Made by a program: the position numbers and the translations under genes
Part shown: positions 1 through 6,543 of the stretch, piece by piece
Layout of the letters: every line of letters starts with the position of its first letter
Numbering within the stretch: position 1 is the first letter of the stretch
Notes under the pieces: model-generated
Database searches by the model: none
Told to the model about the DNA's origin: nothing
Seen by the model: the letters and a program-made list of their open reading frames with translations, nothing else
From: Gp6-AA40 sp036274155
GTDB lineage: Bacteria > Acidobacteriota > Vicinamibacteria > Vicinamibacterales > UBA2999
Direction: 5' to 3'
Assembly (NCBI GenBank): GCA_036274155.1
Contig: DASUGH010000039.1
Span: 1-8,120, forward strand
DNA length: 8,120 nucleotides

Positions 1-225
1 ATGGCAAAGAAGAGCACCGGCGGTGGGGTCTATCGCGTCACGGAGATCATCGGCACGAGCACCGTCTCGTGGGAGGAAGCAGCCCGCACTGCGATCGAGA
101 CGGCGGCGAAGTCGCTGCGCGACCTGCGCGTTGCCGAAGTCGCCAAGCTCGACATGAAGATCGAGAACGGCAAGGTCACCGCCTATCGCGCGCGCGTGAT
201 GTTGTCGTTCAAGTACGAGGCCTGA
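1..225 (+). CDS. Dodecin family flavin-binding protein
   Basis: Dodecins are small cytoplasmic proteins that assemble into hollow dodecamers and store or buffer flavins (FMN, riboflavin or lumichrome, depending on the protein). The 74-residue product has the family layout: a first strand (VYRVTEIIGTS, residues 10-20), the conserved SWEEAARTAIETAAKSLR helix (23-40) and two C-terminal strands ending MLSFKYE. W24 matches the tryptophan that stacks on bound flavin in characterised dodecins. The position usually discussed as a flavin-contacting glutamine in the last strands appears to be R63, a substitution I recall from some family members. The ATG is the first base of the window, so the upstream ribosome-binding site cannot be seen. 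The length fits the family (about 65-75 aa), which supports this start. No operon partner is visible; the next gene is over 300 bp away. Confidence 0.93.
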   Translation: MAKKSTGGGVYRVTEIIGTSTVSWEEAARTAIETAAKSLRDLRVAEVAKLDMKIENGKVTAYRARVMLSFKYEA

Positions 226-558
226 CCCGCACCGGCGTTCGCGACGATGCCGGCTTCCGCTCGACCCGCGCGGCCTTCGAGGCCAGCAGCAGCCGCGAAC
301 GTCCGCGCTGCGGCGGGCGAGATCCGGGCGACTGAAGTCGACCTGCGGCGCCGCCGGGGGGCACCGACTCCGGCGGCGTGCGCTGCGTTGCGCCCATGCC
401 GACGCGGGCTGCCGGCCGCTGCCGCGCGGCGACGCCGCCGGTTCGCCGGGGCAATGCCAGCGAGGCGCCACACGCCTGCCGATAGGCGCATGCCGTGACG
501 ACGCCCGTTCCCGACCCTCGGCCTCAGCAGCGACCCGTTCGCGGGCGGTGATCGACGC
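226..558. other. Intergenic region without a convincing gene
   Basis: This stretch of about 333 bp is very GC-rich. Reading frames in it (for example 247-498 on the plus strand) translate to Ala/Arg/Pro-rich, low-complexity peptides with no recognisable fold. Two small inverted repeats lie just after the dodecin stop: CCGGC/GCCGG at 232-253, and a 5-bp stem with a 3-nt loop at 272-284. Neither is followed by a T-run, so an intrinsic terminator is only possible. No clear sigma-70 promoter could be picked out for the antiporter gene that follows. Confidence 0.6.
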
Positions 559-2406
559 ATGGCGCTTCCGCTCGAACCGCTGCCGGCGCTGTCGGTGATC
601 GTGCTGCTCGGCGCCGTCGCCCAGTGGGTGGGCTGGCGGCTGCGGCTGCCGTCGATCCTGCCGCTGCTCGCGGTCGGGTTCCTGATCGGGCCCGTGTCGG
701 GCATCGTCGACGTCGACGCCGTATTCGGGCCGCTGCTGCGTCCGTTCGTTTCGCTGGCCGTGGCGATGATCCTGTTCGAGGGCGGGCTGACGCTGCGCCT
801 GTCCGAGCTCGCCGGGTCGGGCGGTGTCGTGCGCAACCTGGTCACGATCGGCGCCGGCATCACCTGGGTCTGCATCAGCGCCGCGGCGCACTGGATCGCC
901 GGCGTGCCGTTCGACCTCGCCCTGCTGATCGGCGCCATCCTCGTGCTGACGGGCCCGACCGTCATCGTGCCGCTGGTCCGGCACATCCGTCCCACCGGGC
1001 CGGTTGGCCCCATCCTGCGCTGGGAAGGGATCCTGATCGATCCGCTGGGTGCCTTGCTGGCGCTGCTCGTGTTCGAGGCGGTCAGCGCCGGACGCGAGAG
1101 CTCCGTCGCGCACGTCGTCACCGCCGTGCTGGGCACGCTCTGCATCGGCGGCGCGATCGGCACGCTCGCGGCACTGCTGCTCGGCCGCGCCATCGCGCAT
1201 CACTGGCTGTCCGACCGGCTGCAGGTGCCGGCCGCGCTGGCGACGGTGGCAGCCGTGTTCGCGGGCGCCAACGCGCTGCAGCAGGAGTCCGGACTGGTCG
1301 GGGTGACCATGCTCGGCATCGTGCTCGCCAACATGCGCGCGGTCGACATGCACCGCATCGCCGAGTTCAAGGAGGACCTCGGTACCGTGCTGCTGGCGCT
1401 GCTGTTCATCGTGCTGAGCGCGCGTCTGCCGCTCGCCGAGCTCACGGGCCTGGGCTGGCAGCACGCGCTCGTCGTCGCCGTCGCGGTGTTCCTCGTCCGC
1501 CCGCTCGCGGTGCTGGCCTCGACCCACCGCTCCGAGCTCGGCTGGCGGCACCGGGCGTTCCTGATGGCGATGGCGCCGCGCGGCATCGTCGCCGCCGCCG
1601 TCGGCTCCGAGTTCGCGCTGCAGCTCGAGGTCGCGGGCCGCAGCGATGCAGGCGCCGTGTCGTCGCTCGTGTTCGCCTGCATCGTCGGCACGGTGTCGTT
1701 CTACGGGCTGTTGTCGCCCCGCATCGCGCGGTGGCTCGGGCTCGCCGAGGCCGAGCCGCGCGGCGTGCTGTTCGCCGGGGCCGGCCATGCCGCCCGCGTG
1801 ATGGCGGCAGCGCTGGCCCGGCTCGGCGTGCCGACCCTGCTCGTCGACACCAACGCGGTCAACGTCCAGCTGGCGCAAGACGCCGGGCTGCGCGCCTGGC
1901 ACGGCAGCATCCTCTCGCAGCGGTTCCTCGACGAGGTCGACCTCGCCGGCATCGGCCGGCTGTGTGCGATGACCGGCAGCGACGAGGTCAATCTGCTCGC
2001 CGTGCGCCAGTTCCGCGGCATCTTCGAGGGCCGCGCTCTCTACCAGCTCGCAACGCGGACCTCCGGCAACGGTCGCTTCGGCGTGGCGGTCCGCGGCCAC
2101 GGCCGCTGGCTGTTCCGCGCCGATGCGACGGCCGGGCAGCTGCAGGCGTGGATGGCGCGCGGCGCTGTCGTCGAAGTGACGAGGGTCGCCGACCGCCATG
2201 ACCTCGAGCTGCGCGGCAAGCTCGGCAGCGGGCGTGCTCTGCCCCTGTTCGCCGTGCACGCCGACGGCAGTGTCGTGCTGGCCACGGTGGACGTGCCGCT
2301 GCAACCGCGACCCGGCTCGACGATCGTCGCGCTCGTCGCTCCGGAGACAGGCGCCGAGGCAGCGGCGCCGGCTGCCTTGGACTCGACGGCGCCGGCGTCC
2401 CCCTGA
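559..2406 (+). CDS. CPA-type Na+(K+)/H+ antiporter with C-terminal RCK (TrkA-N) domain
   Basis: This is an inner-membrane monovalent cation:proton antiporter, a family that exchanges Na+ or K+ for H+ in pH and salt homeostasis. Residues about 8-395 form roughly a dozen hydrophobic segments. Family-type motifs are ILFEGGLTL (71-79), TGPTVIVPLVRHI (131-143), GILIDPLGALLA (157-168, with D161 a likely transport-site acid) and APRGIVAAAVGS (339-350). From about residue 402 a cytosolic Rossmann-like domain begins (GVLFAGAGHAARV, then LLVD at 427-430). This is the RCK/TrkA-N type that binds nucleotide and gates transport. Residues about 550-595 resemble a TrkA-C-like tail. The final 20 residues are Ala/Pro-rich and probably disordered. 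The start ATG has only a weak upstream GGGCGG. The substrate ion cannot be read from the sequence. The gene appears monocistronic. Confidence 0.92.
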   Translation: MALPLEPLPALSVIVLLGAVAQWVGWRLRLPSILPLLAVGFLIGPVSGIVDVDAVFGPLLRPFVSLAVAMILFEGGLTLRLSELAGSGGVVRNLVTIGAGITWVCISAAAHWIAGVPFDLALLIGAILVLTGPTVIVPLVRHIRPTGPVGPILRWEGILIDPLGALLALLVFEAVSAGRESSVAHVVTAVLGTLCIGGAIGTLAALLLGRAIAHHWLSDRLQVPAALATVAAVFAGANALQQESGLVGVTMLGIVLANMRAVDMHRIAEFKEDLGTVLLALLFIVLSARLPLAELTGLGWQHALVVAVAVFLVRPLAVLASTHRSELGWRHRAFLMAMAPRGIVAAAVGSEFALQLEVAGRSDAGAVSSLVFACIVGTVSFYGLLSPRIARWLGLAEAEPRGVLFAGAGHAARVMAAALARLGVPTLLVDTNAVNVQLAQDAGLRAWHGSILSQRFLDEVDLAGIGRLCAMTGSDEVNLLAVRQFRGIFEGRALYQLATRTSGNGRFGVAVRGHGRWLFRADATAGQLQAWMARGAVVEVTRVADRHDLELRGKLGSGRALPLFAVHADGSVVLATVDVPLQPRPGSTIVALVAPETGAEAAAPAALDSTAPASP

Positions 2407-2463
2407 CGTCGATGCCGTGCGCGGCCGATCCCTCACGCCACCAACGCGCGCCCCGGAAGCGCA

Positions 2464-2494
2464 GCCGCCCCGCGGTGGTTGACCGCGAGGCGGC
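2464..2494 (+). terminator. Strong hairpin downstream of the antiporter gene, possible terminator
   Basis: The two arms are GCCGCC-C-CGCGGT (2464-2476) and ACCGCG-A-GGCGGC (2482-2494). They give 12 base pairs interrupted by one C/A mismatch, around a 5-nt loop (GGTTG). A second, smaller hairpin (CCGCTC, loop GTTC, GAGCGG) follows at 2500-2515. There is no T-tract after either, so classical Rho-independent termination is not demonstrated. Placement 57 bp after the antiporter stop suggests transcript end-formation or 3'-end protection. Confidence 0.45.
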
Positions 2495-2624
2495 GACGTC
2501 CGCTCGTTCGAGCGGCAGTGGCTCCCCAGACCATGCGTGAAAGCGAACTTCGCCGAGAGTGACCTTGCGCGGTCAGCTACCCGCGCAGCCCTTCGCCCTC
2601 CACTCGCCAACCCCGCGCGGTAGC

Positions 2625-2864
2625 ATGGCTGACGTGACATTTCCAAGAATCACGACCGACCCCAAGCAGATGGCTGGAGTTCCCTGCATCCGCGGCCTTC
2701 GGATCCCGGTAGCCACTGTTGTCGGCATGGTTGCCGATGGCATGAGTGTCCAGGAGATCCTCGCTGCATACCCGGACTTGCAGCAGCAGGACATCCAGGA
2801 AGCCCTTCGGTACGCCTCTGAGGCTGTTCGCGAGCGAGAACTTCCCCTTCGACCCGCCAAGTGA
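2625..2864 (+). CDS. DUF433 family antitoxin-like protein
   Basis: The 79-residue product has the DUF433 pattern: RITTDPKQMAGVPCIRGLRI (8-27), then PVATVVGMVADGMSVQEILAAYPDL and a final helix EALRYASEAVRERE. In characterised and annotated genomes this small helix-turn-helix-like family is often the antitoxin partner of PIN-like toxins, and I infer that role here from the next gene. I chose the ATG at 2625 because the family's conserved region starts within about 8 residues of it. An in-frame start at 2559 would add a 22-residue extension (MTLRGQLPAQPF...) that does not resemble the family. No strong Shine-Dalgarno sequence precedes 2625. The stop codon (2862-2864) lies inside the start of the downstream gene, which implies translational coupling. 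DNA binding and toxin neutralisation are inferred, not visible. Confidence 0.85.
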   Translation: MADVTFPRITTDPKQMAGVPCIRGLRIPVATVVGMVADGMSVQEILAAYPDLQQQDIQEALRYASEAVRERELPLRPAK

Positions 2865-3229
2865 GGTTCCTGGTCGACAACGCGTTGTCGCCACTCGTGA
2901 GCACAGCCTTGAGCAAGGCCGGCCACGACTCGGTTCACGCGCGCGACCTTGGCATCCACAATGCGGATGACGAAGTGGTCTTCGACCGCGCCAGCAACGA
3001 GCAGCGGGTCCTGGTTTCAGCGGATACCGACTTCGCAGCCCTGCTGGCTCTCCGTGCGGCCAGGAAGCCTTCCGTCATCCTGTTCCGACACGGCGCAGAA
3101 CATCGCCCGGTCCTGCAGGCCGAGATCCTGCTCGCAAACCTGGGCACCCTCGAGACCGACTTGATCGAGGGCGCCATCGTCACCATCGAGCCATCCCGCA
3201 TACGAGTGCGGCGACTTCCCATCGGTTGA
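2861..3229 (+). CDS. DUF5615 PIN-like protein, putative toxin of a type II-like pair
   Basis: The 122-residue protein belongs to the PIN-like group that follows DUF433 genes. It starts MRFLVDNALSP with the first PIN acid at D6, has HNADDEVVFDRA (33-44) with acids D36, D37 and E38, and VLVSADTDFAALLA (50-63) with D55 and D57. These acidic clusters are where PIN nucleases bind divalent metal, so an RNase-like toxin activity is plausible but not shown. The start is GTG at 2861, overlapping the DUF433 stop by 4 bp (GTGA). There is no independent ribosome-binding site, consistent with coupled, stoichiometric expression from an upstream antitoxin. The length (about 110-125 aa) is normal and the frame is undamaged. 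Such pairs are commonly mobile or stabilise accessory DNA, and a transposase gene lies 124 bp downstream. Confidence 0.85.
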   Translation: MRFLVDNALSPLVSTALSKAGHDSVHARDLGIHNADDEVVFDRASNEQRVLVSADTDFAALLALRAARKPSVILFRHGAEHRPVLQAEILLANLGTLETDLIEGAIVTIEPSRIRVRRLPIG

Positions 3230-3263
3230 GGCGTGGAAGCGACTCTGCTTTCGCCACGGCCAC

Positions 3264-3277
3264 GGTTTCGGAGGCAA
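3264..3277 (+). repeat. Left copy of an imperfect direct repeat bracketing the DDE transposase gene
   Basis: GGTTTCGGAGGCAA here recurs as GGTTTCGGTGGCAA at 4479-4492 (13 of 14 identical, same orientation), bracketing the transposase gene. The pair could mark the unit's limits, a duplicated target or transposase sites. Similarity does not extend clearly to either side. Confidence 0.4.
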
Positions 3278-3353
3278 CGCGTCCGTTGGCGTCTCCGACC
3301 GCGCGACACGAACTGTTGTCACCTCGCTGCGCCTCGATACCGTCCTGCGCCCG

Positions 3354-4439
3354 ATGCTGGACCCGTTGCTGCCGCTGCGCTTCCTTCTGCTCGTGTTCGC
3401 CGGTCTCGCAAACCAGGAGCAGGCCAGTGTCGTGGAGTTCCTGCGCGAGGAGAACCGCGTGCTTCGCGAGCAGATCGGGAAGCGGCGACTCCGGCTCACG
3501 GATTCGCAGCGCGCTCGCCTCGCGGTCAAGGCGAAAGCGCTCGGGCGGTCGGTGCTCGCCGCGGTCGCGACGATCGTGGCGCCCGACACCCTGCTGCGTT
3601 GGCATCGCATGCTGGTCGCGGCGAAGTGGACGCACTCGTCGAGGAACGCACGGGAACCCGGCCGCCCGCCAGTCATGTCGCGGATCCGCGAGCTGACGAT
3701 TCGCATGGCCAGGGAGAACAACAGGTGGGGCTACACGCGCATCGTCGGCGCACTGCGCCACCTCGGGCACGATGTCGCCCGCACGACCGTCGCGAAGATG
3801 CTAAAGAGCGCTGGGCTCGAGCCAGCACCCGAACGACCGACGTCGTGGCGGACGTTCCTCAAGGCCCACGCCGGTCAGATTGCCGCCGCCGACTTCTTCA
3901 CGGTCGAGGTCTGGACTGCGCGCGGCCTCGTGACGCACTACGTGCTGGTCGCCATCGACATCGCTACCAGGGCGATCGAGGTGCTCGGGGTGACCCCGAA
4001 TCCGGACAGCAGCTTCATGGCGCAGGTCGCGCGCAACCTGACCGACTCCGTCGACGGCTTCCTGCGAGCGAAGCGGTTCCTGATCGTCGACCGAGCCTCG
4101 ATCTTCGATCAGGGGTTCCGCCGCATCCTGAACGGCGCCGGCGTACGGCTCGTCACGACCGCCGTTGCGGCGCCGAACATGAACGCGTTCTGTGAGCGCC
4201 TCGTGCGCACGATCAAGGACGAATGCGTGTCGCGCATGATCTTCTTCGGCGATGGGATGCTCCGAAGGGCCTTGGCTGAGTTCGTCTCGCACTATCACGA
4301 GGAGCGGCCGCATCAGGGGATCGGCAATGTGGTGCCGATGCCGGCAGCAGAGGCAATGCCGAGTGACGGGCCAGTACTGCGACGCCAGCGTCTTGGCGGG
4401 TTGCTCAGCTACTATCACCGGAAGCGACGGGCTGGCTGA
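3354..4439 (+). CDS. Integrase-core DDE transposase (single-ORF element)
   Basis: The 361-aa product is a DDE transposase of the rve/integrase-core type. The N-terminal part (1-105) includes a short hydrophobic start, a coiled-coil-like stretch (VVEFLREENRVLREQIGKR, 26-44) and a helix-turn-helix-like region through DTLLRWHRMLVAAKW (78-92). An HTH_21-like segment follows (ENNRWGYTRIVGALRHLGH, 121-139). The catalytic core carries D180 (AAADFF), D246 (VDRASIF) and E281 (FCERLVRTIK). There are 34 residues between the last two, so the triad is intact. The C-terminal YHEERPHQGIGN (314-325) is typical of this class. Relatives I recall have DRDTKF at the second acid, against DRASIF here. The frame is uninterrupted and appears functional. 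I could not identify terminal inverted repeats; an imperfect direct repeat brackets the gene (3264-3277 and 4479-4492). Confidence 0.88.
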   Translation: MLDPLLPLRFLLLVFAGLANQEQASVVEFLREENRVLREQIGKRRLRLTDSQRARLAVKAKALGRSVLAAVATIVAPDTLLRWHRMLVAAKWTHSSRNAREPGRPPVMSRIRELTIRMARENNRWGYTRIVGALRHLGHDVARTTVAKMLKSAGLEPAPERPTSWRTFLKAHAGQIAAADFFTVEVWTARGLVTHYVLVAIDIATRAIEVLGVTPNPDSSFMAQVARNLTDSVDGFLRAKRFLIVDRASIFDQGFRRILNGAGVRLVTTAVAAPNMNAFCERLVRTIKDECVSRMIFFGDGMLRRALAEFVSHYHEERPHQGIGNVVPMPAAEAMPSDGPVLRRQRLGGLLSYYHRKRRAG

Positions 4440-4478
4440 GTCGACGCGGTCGCGAGTCGGGAGTGGGGGAGAAGGACT

Positions 4479-4492
4479 GGTTTCGGTGGCAA
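4479..4492 (+). repeat. Right copy of the imperfect direct repeat
   Basis: This is the partner of the repeat at 3264-3277, with one mismatch (A to T at the ninth base). It begins 39 bp after the stop codon of the DDE transposase gene. Confidence 0.4.
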
Positions 4493-4613
4493 GCTCGGGG
4501 TCGCAGTCCGTACTGAGGTGCGCGGAGTCGGTCGAGCGCCCTCCCGGAATGTCGGCCGCGCGGGGCCTCGCAACAGCAGAAAGACCCGTTTGAGTTTCCG
4601 GACATAACGGGGC

Positions 4614-4668
4614 CTGGATTCGGTGTCTCGGTCGTCGGCTTCGCCGACTCCCTCGACACCGAATCCAG
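4614..4668. repeat. Large near-perfect palindrome (hairpin)
   Basis: Arms CTGGATTCGGTGTC (4614-4627) and GACACCGAATCCAG (4655-4668) are perfect 14-bp complements. Inside is a second perfect 6-bp stem, GTCGGC (4634-4639) and GCCGAC (4643-4648), around a TTC loop. The 6-nt internal segments between the stems pair at 2 of 6 positions. In all, 22 of 26 pairs are possible. No T-run follows on either strand, so it is not a standard intrinsic terminator. It lies 175 bp downstream of the DDE transposase gene; a role as a terminus or recombination hairpin is speculation. Confidence 0.75.
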
Positions 4669-4833
4669 CCCCCTCCACGGCGGACACCTCCGCGTCACCG
4701 AACAACCGCGGAGTCTTGGGATCAGGAGAACCAGGGTACTGGGGTACCCGTACGTCATCGCCTTCTTGCGTCATCGGTCGCTTCCTTCCTGGCAGTCGCC
4801 AGGGGTAGGAAGGCCGAGGGTTTCACCAGTCGA

Positions 4834-4935
4834 TTACCCTTCCGAGACCGCGATCAATTCGGGAAGGTGGACAAGCCACGCCGCGGTGTCGGCCATGCGC
4901 CGTGTTCCGCACGACGGGCAGAAGCCGCGTCTGCT
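4834..4935 (-). pseudogene. Remnant of an IS91-type transposase (zinc-binding domain fragment)
   Basis: Read on the minus strand, the sequence next to the IS21 left end encodes GFCPSCGTRRMADTAAWLV. This matches the zinc-binding segment (CPSC, then RRM and a helix) near the N-terminus of IS91/ISCR-family Y2 transposases. Only about 23 residues are recognisable. The continuation (HLPELIAVSEG) departs from the family and reaches a TAA at 4834-4836. The upstream cysteine pairs expected before GFCPSC are absent because the IS21 end abuts here, and they are not found on the other side of that element. The fragment is therefore truncated at both ends and non-functional. Identification rests on the short motif, so it is moderately sure. 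Confidence 0.6.
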
Positions 4936-4976
4936 CGGCGACAACTATTTTTGGGCGCTGACGACAACTAGATCTG
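4932..4976 (+). repeat. IS21 left terminal inverted repeat
   Basis: This pairs with 7872-7916 on the opposite strand. It contains two direct copies of GACAACTA, at 4940-4947 and 4963-4970 (23 bp apart). A weaker GGCAAC follows at 4985-4990. Such spaced subterminal repeats are typical transposase-binding sites in IS21 ends. Confidence 0.82.
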
Positions 4977-5025
4977 TGCGTCCCGGCAACCGGGGCTGAA
5001 GACCACGCGCCTGCCCGTAGGTTCT

Positions 5026-5052
5026 CCCTCCACGGTCTGGGAGGGCCGCCAA
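5026..5052 (+). promoter_or_regulatory. istA ribosome-binding site sequestered in a hairpin
   Basis: CCCTCC (5026-5031) is perfectly complementary to GGAGGG (5040-5045), with an 8-nt loop. The GGAGGG is the only good Shine-Dalgarno sequence for istA and ends 7 nt before its GTG start. If this stem forms, initiation is masked. A further small stem (CCCGG-CAA-CCGGG) lies upstream at 4982-4994. Confidence 0.5.
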
Positions 5053-6543
5053 GTGACGGTGACGGACGCGCAGGTCAGGAAGCTGAGGGCCGAGATGGCG
5101 AAGACTGGATTGGTTGACGTGTCAGCGATGCGCGCGGGCATGCATCGCAACACGGCATCGAAGTACCTGAAGACGGACGATCTGCCGTCAGAGCAGAAGA
5201 CGCAGCGGGGCTGGCGCACGAGGATGGATGCGTTCGAGCAGGACTGGTCGTGGATCGCCGAGATGCTGAGGGACGCGCCACGGCTGGAGGCGAAGACGCT
5301 GTTCGAGGATCTGGTGCACCGGCATCCCGGCCGGTATCAGCCTGGGCAGTTGCGGACGCTGCAGCGCCGGGTGAAGCAGTGGCGAGCGGAGGACGGGCCG
5401 GAGAAGGAGCTGTTCTTCCCGCAGCAGCACGTTCCTGGTGAAGCGATGCAGACCGACTTCACATGGATGACGTCGCTCGGGATCACGATCGCCGGCGAGG
5501 CATACGCCCACCTGCTGTGCCACTCCGTGCTTCCGTACTCGGACTGGAGCTGGGGCACACCGTGCCTGTCCGAGTCGATGGCCGCTCTCAGGAAGAGCGT
5601 GCCCGCCGCGTTGATGCGCCTCGGCCGCCGGCCGAAGTTCCACCAGACCGACAACTCGACGGCGGCAACGCATCGTCTCGACAAGGGCAAGCGCGGCTTC
5701 AACGATGACTACTGCGAGCTGATCGAGCACCTCGGCATGCAGCCAAGGACCATCAAGGTAGGCGCGAAGGAGCAGAATGGCGATGTCGAGGCCGGCAACG
5801 GAGCCGTCAAGCGGTTCGTCGCTCAGCAGCTGATGCTGCGCGGCAACCGCGAGTTCGCCACCCATGACGACTACACGAGCTGGCTGCACGAAGTCTTCGA
5901 CTCCAGAAATCGGTCGCGAGGCGCGCGCCTGGAGGAAGAGCTCGCAGTGATGGAGCCGTTCACGGCCTCGGCGGTGCCGGAGTACACCGAGGTCCGAGTG
6001 CGCGTGACCGGCGGCGGCACGATCCGCGTCAAGACCAACACGTACTCCGTGCCTTCGCGACTGAAGGACGAATGGGTTCGAGTGCGCGTGTACGACGAGC
6101 GGCTCGAGGTCTGCTACGCCGACAAGATCCAGCTCACCGTCGAGCGGCTCGTCGGCAGGTCCCGCCACCGGATCAACTACCGGCACGTCGTCCATTCGAT
6201 GGTTCGCAAGCCGGGGGCGTTCCGCCACTATCGGTTCCGCGACGACCTGTTTCCGACCGACACGTTCCGCCGCGCGTTCGAGAGGCTGGACGCCGCGATG
6301 CCCGAGAGACGAGCCGACCTCGAGTACCTTCGCATCCTCGAGCTGGCCGCCAACACGATGGAGTCCGCGGTAGAGCAAGTCCTGGTCGACATGCTCACCG
6401 CCGGCGCGATGCCCTGCGCAGAGAGCATCAGGAGCCGCGTCGCGGCCACTCGCCCCGAGGTCCCCGATCTGCCCGCGCCGACCGTCGAGCTGGCTGCATA
6501 CGACGAGCACCTGGTCGGGCTCGACACGGAGGTGCAAGCATGA
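5053..6543 (+). CDS. istA: IS21-family transposase IstA
   Basis: IstA is the DDE transposase that cuts and joins the IS21 ends, working with the IstB ATPase. The 496-aa product starts with a helix-turn-helix (LVDVSAMRAGMHRNTASKYLK region, residues 20-40) for end binding. The integrase core follows with D135 (AMQTDFTW), D200 (FHQTDNST) and E246 (QNGDVEAGNG), so the catalytic triad is complete. Residues about 300-360 form the Mu-transposase-like C-terminal beta domain (VRVRVTGGGTIRVKTNTYSV). The length lies within the family range (about 390-510). The start is GTG at 5053, chosen for the GGAGGG 7 nt upstream and because MTVTDAQVRKLR leads straight into the HTH. That site lies in a predicted hairpin. 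The stop overlaps istB as ATGA. A long antisense frame across this gene is a codon-bias shadow. Confidence 0.95.
   Translation: MTVTDAQVRKLRAEMAKTGLVDVSAMRAGMHRNTASKYLKTDDLPSEQKTQRGWRTRMDAFEQDWSWIAEMLRDAPRLEAKTLFEDLVHRHPGRYQPGQLRTLQRRVKQWRAEDGPEKELFFPQQHVPGEAMQTDFTWMTSLGITIAGEAYAHLLCHSVLPYSDWSWGTPCLSESMAALRKSVPAALMRLGRRPKFHQTDNSTAATHRLDKGKRGFNDDYCELIEHLGMQPRTIKVGAKEQNGDVEAGNGAVKRFVAQQLMLRGNREFATHDDYTSWLHEVFDSRNRSRGARLEEELAVMEPFTASAVPEYTEVRVRVTGGGTIRVKTNTYSVPSRLKDEWVRVRVYDERLEVCYADKIQLTVERLVGRSRHRINYRHVVHSMVRKPGAFRHYRFRDDLFPTDTFRRAFERLDAAMPERRADLEYLRILELAANTMESAVEQVLVDMLTAGAMPCAESIRSRVAATRPEVPDLPAPTVELAAYDEHLVGLDTEVQA

Larger units (their letters stand above)
4440..4833. other. Scrap region between two transposase-derived segments, no convincing gene
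   Basis: This stretch of about 390 bp holds a direct-repeat copy (4479-4492), a 55-nt near-palindrome (4614-4668) and a bulged hairpin (4784-4813: CCTTCC plus TGGC paired across a 4-nt loop, with a 6-nt bulge). On the minus strand an ATG at 4774 has a purine-rich AGGAAGG upstream and opens a 119-codon frame (4774 to 4415). That frame crosses the palindrome, has no recognisable domain and overlaps the end of the DDE transposase gene, so I do not call it. The region looks like debris from successive insertions. Confidence 0.5.

Noticed and set aside
247..498. Plus-strand frame after the dodecin gene
   Set aside because: It is an Ala/Arg/Pro low-complexity peptide without a ribosome-binding site, as expected in very GC-rich spacer.
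183..1193. Long minus-strand frame (336 codons) opposite the antiporter gene
   Set aside because: It has a Ser/Thr/Pro/Arg-rich composition with no fold. It is the expected shadow of a high-GC membrane-protein gene whose plus-strand frame has clear family motifs.
4600..4690. Palindrome as an integron attC site
   Set aside because: An ACATAAC resembling an R'' box precedes it (6 of 7), but no GTTRRRY core is found at the other side, and there is no integron integrase or cassette array.
4415..4774. 119-codon minus-strand frame with AGGAAGG upstream of its ATG
   Set aside because: It crosses the 55-nt palindrome, has no recognisable domain, drifts into Arg/Pro/Thr-rich sequence and overlaps the end of the DDE transposase gene. 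The Shine-Dalgarno-like purines are also part of a hairpin.
5188..6537. 449-codon minus-strand frame opposite istA
   Set aside because: It is a codon-bias shadow of istA. It has no recognisable domain, whereas istA has a full catalytic triad.
6072..6539. N-terminal extension of istB to 6072
   Set aside because: It lies in an alternative frame of istA. The ATG at 6540 has a strong Shine-Dalgarno and matches the family's N-terminus.
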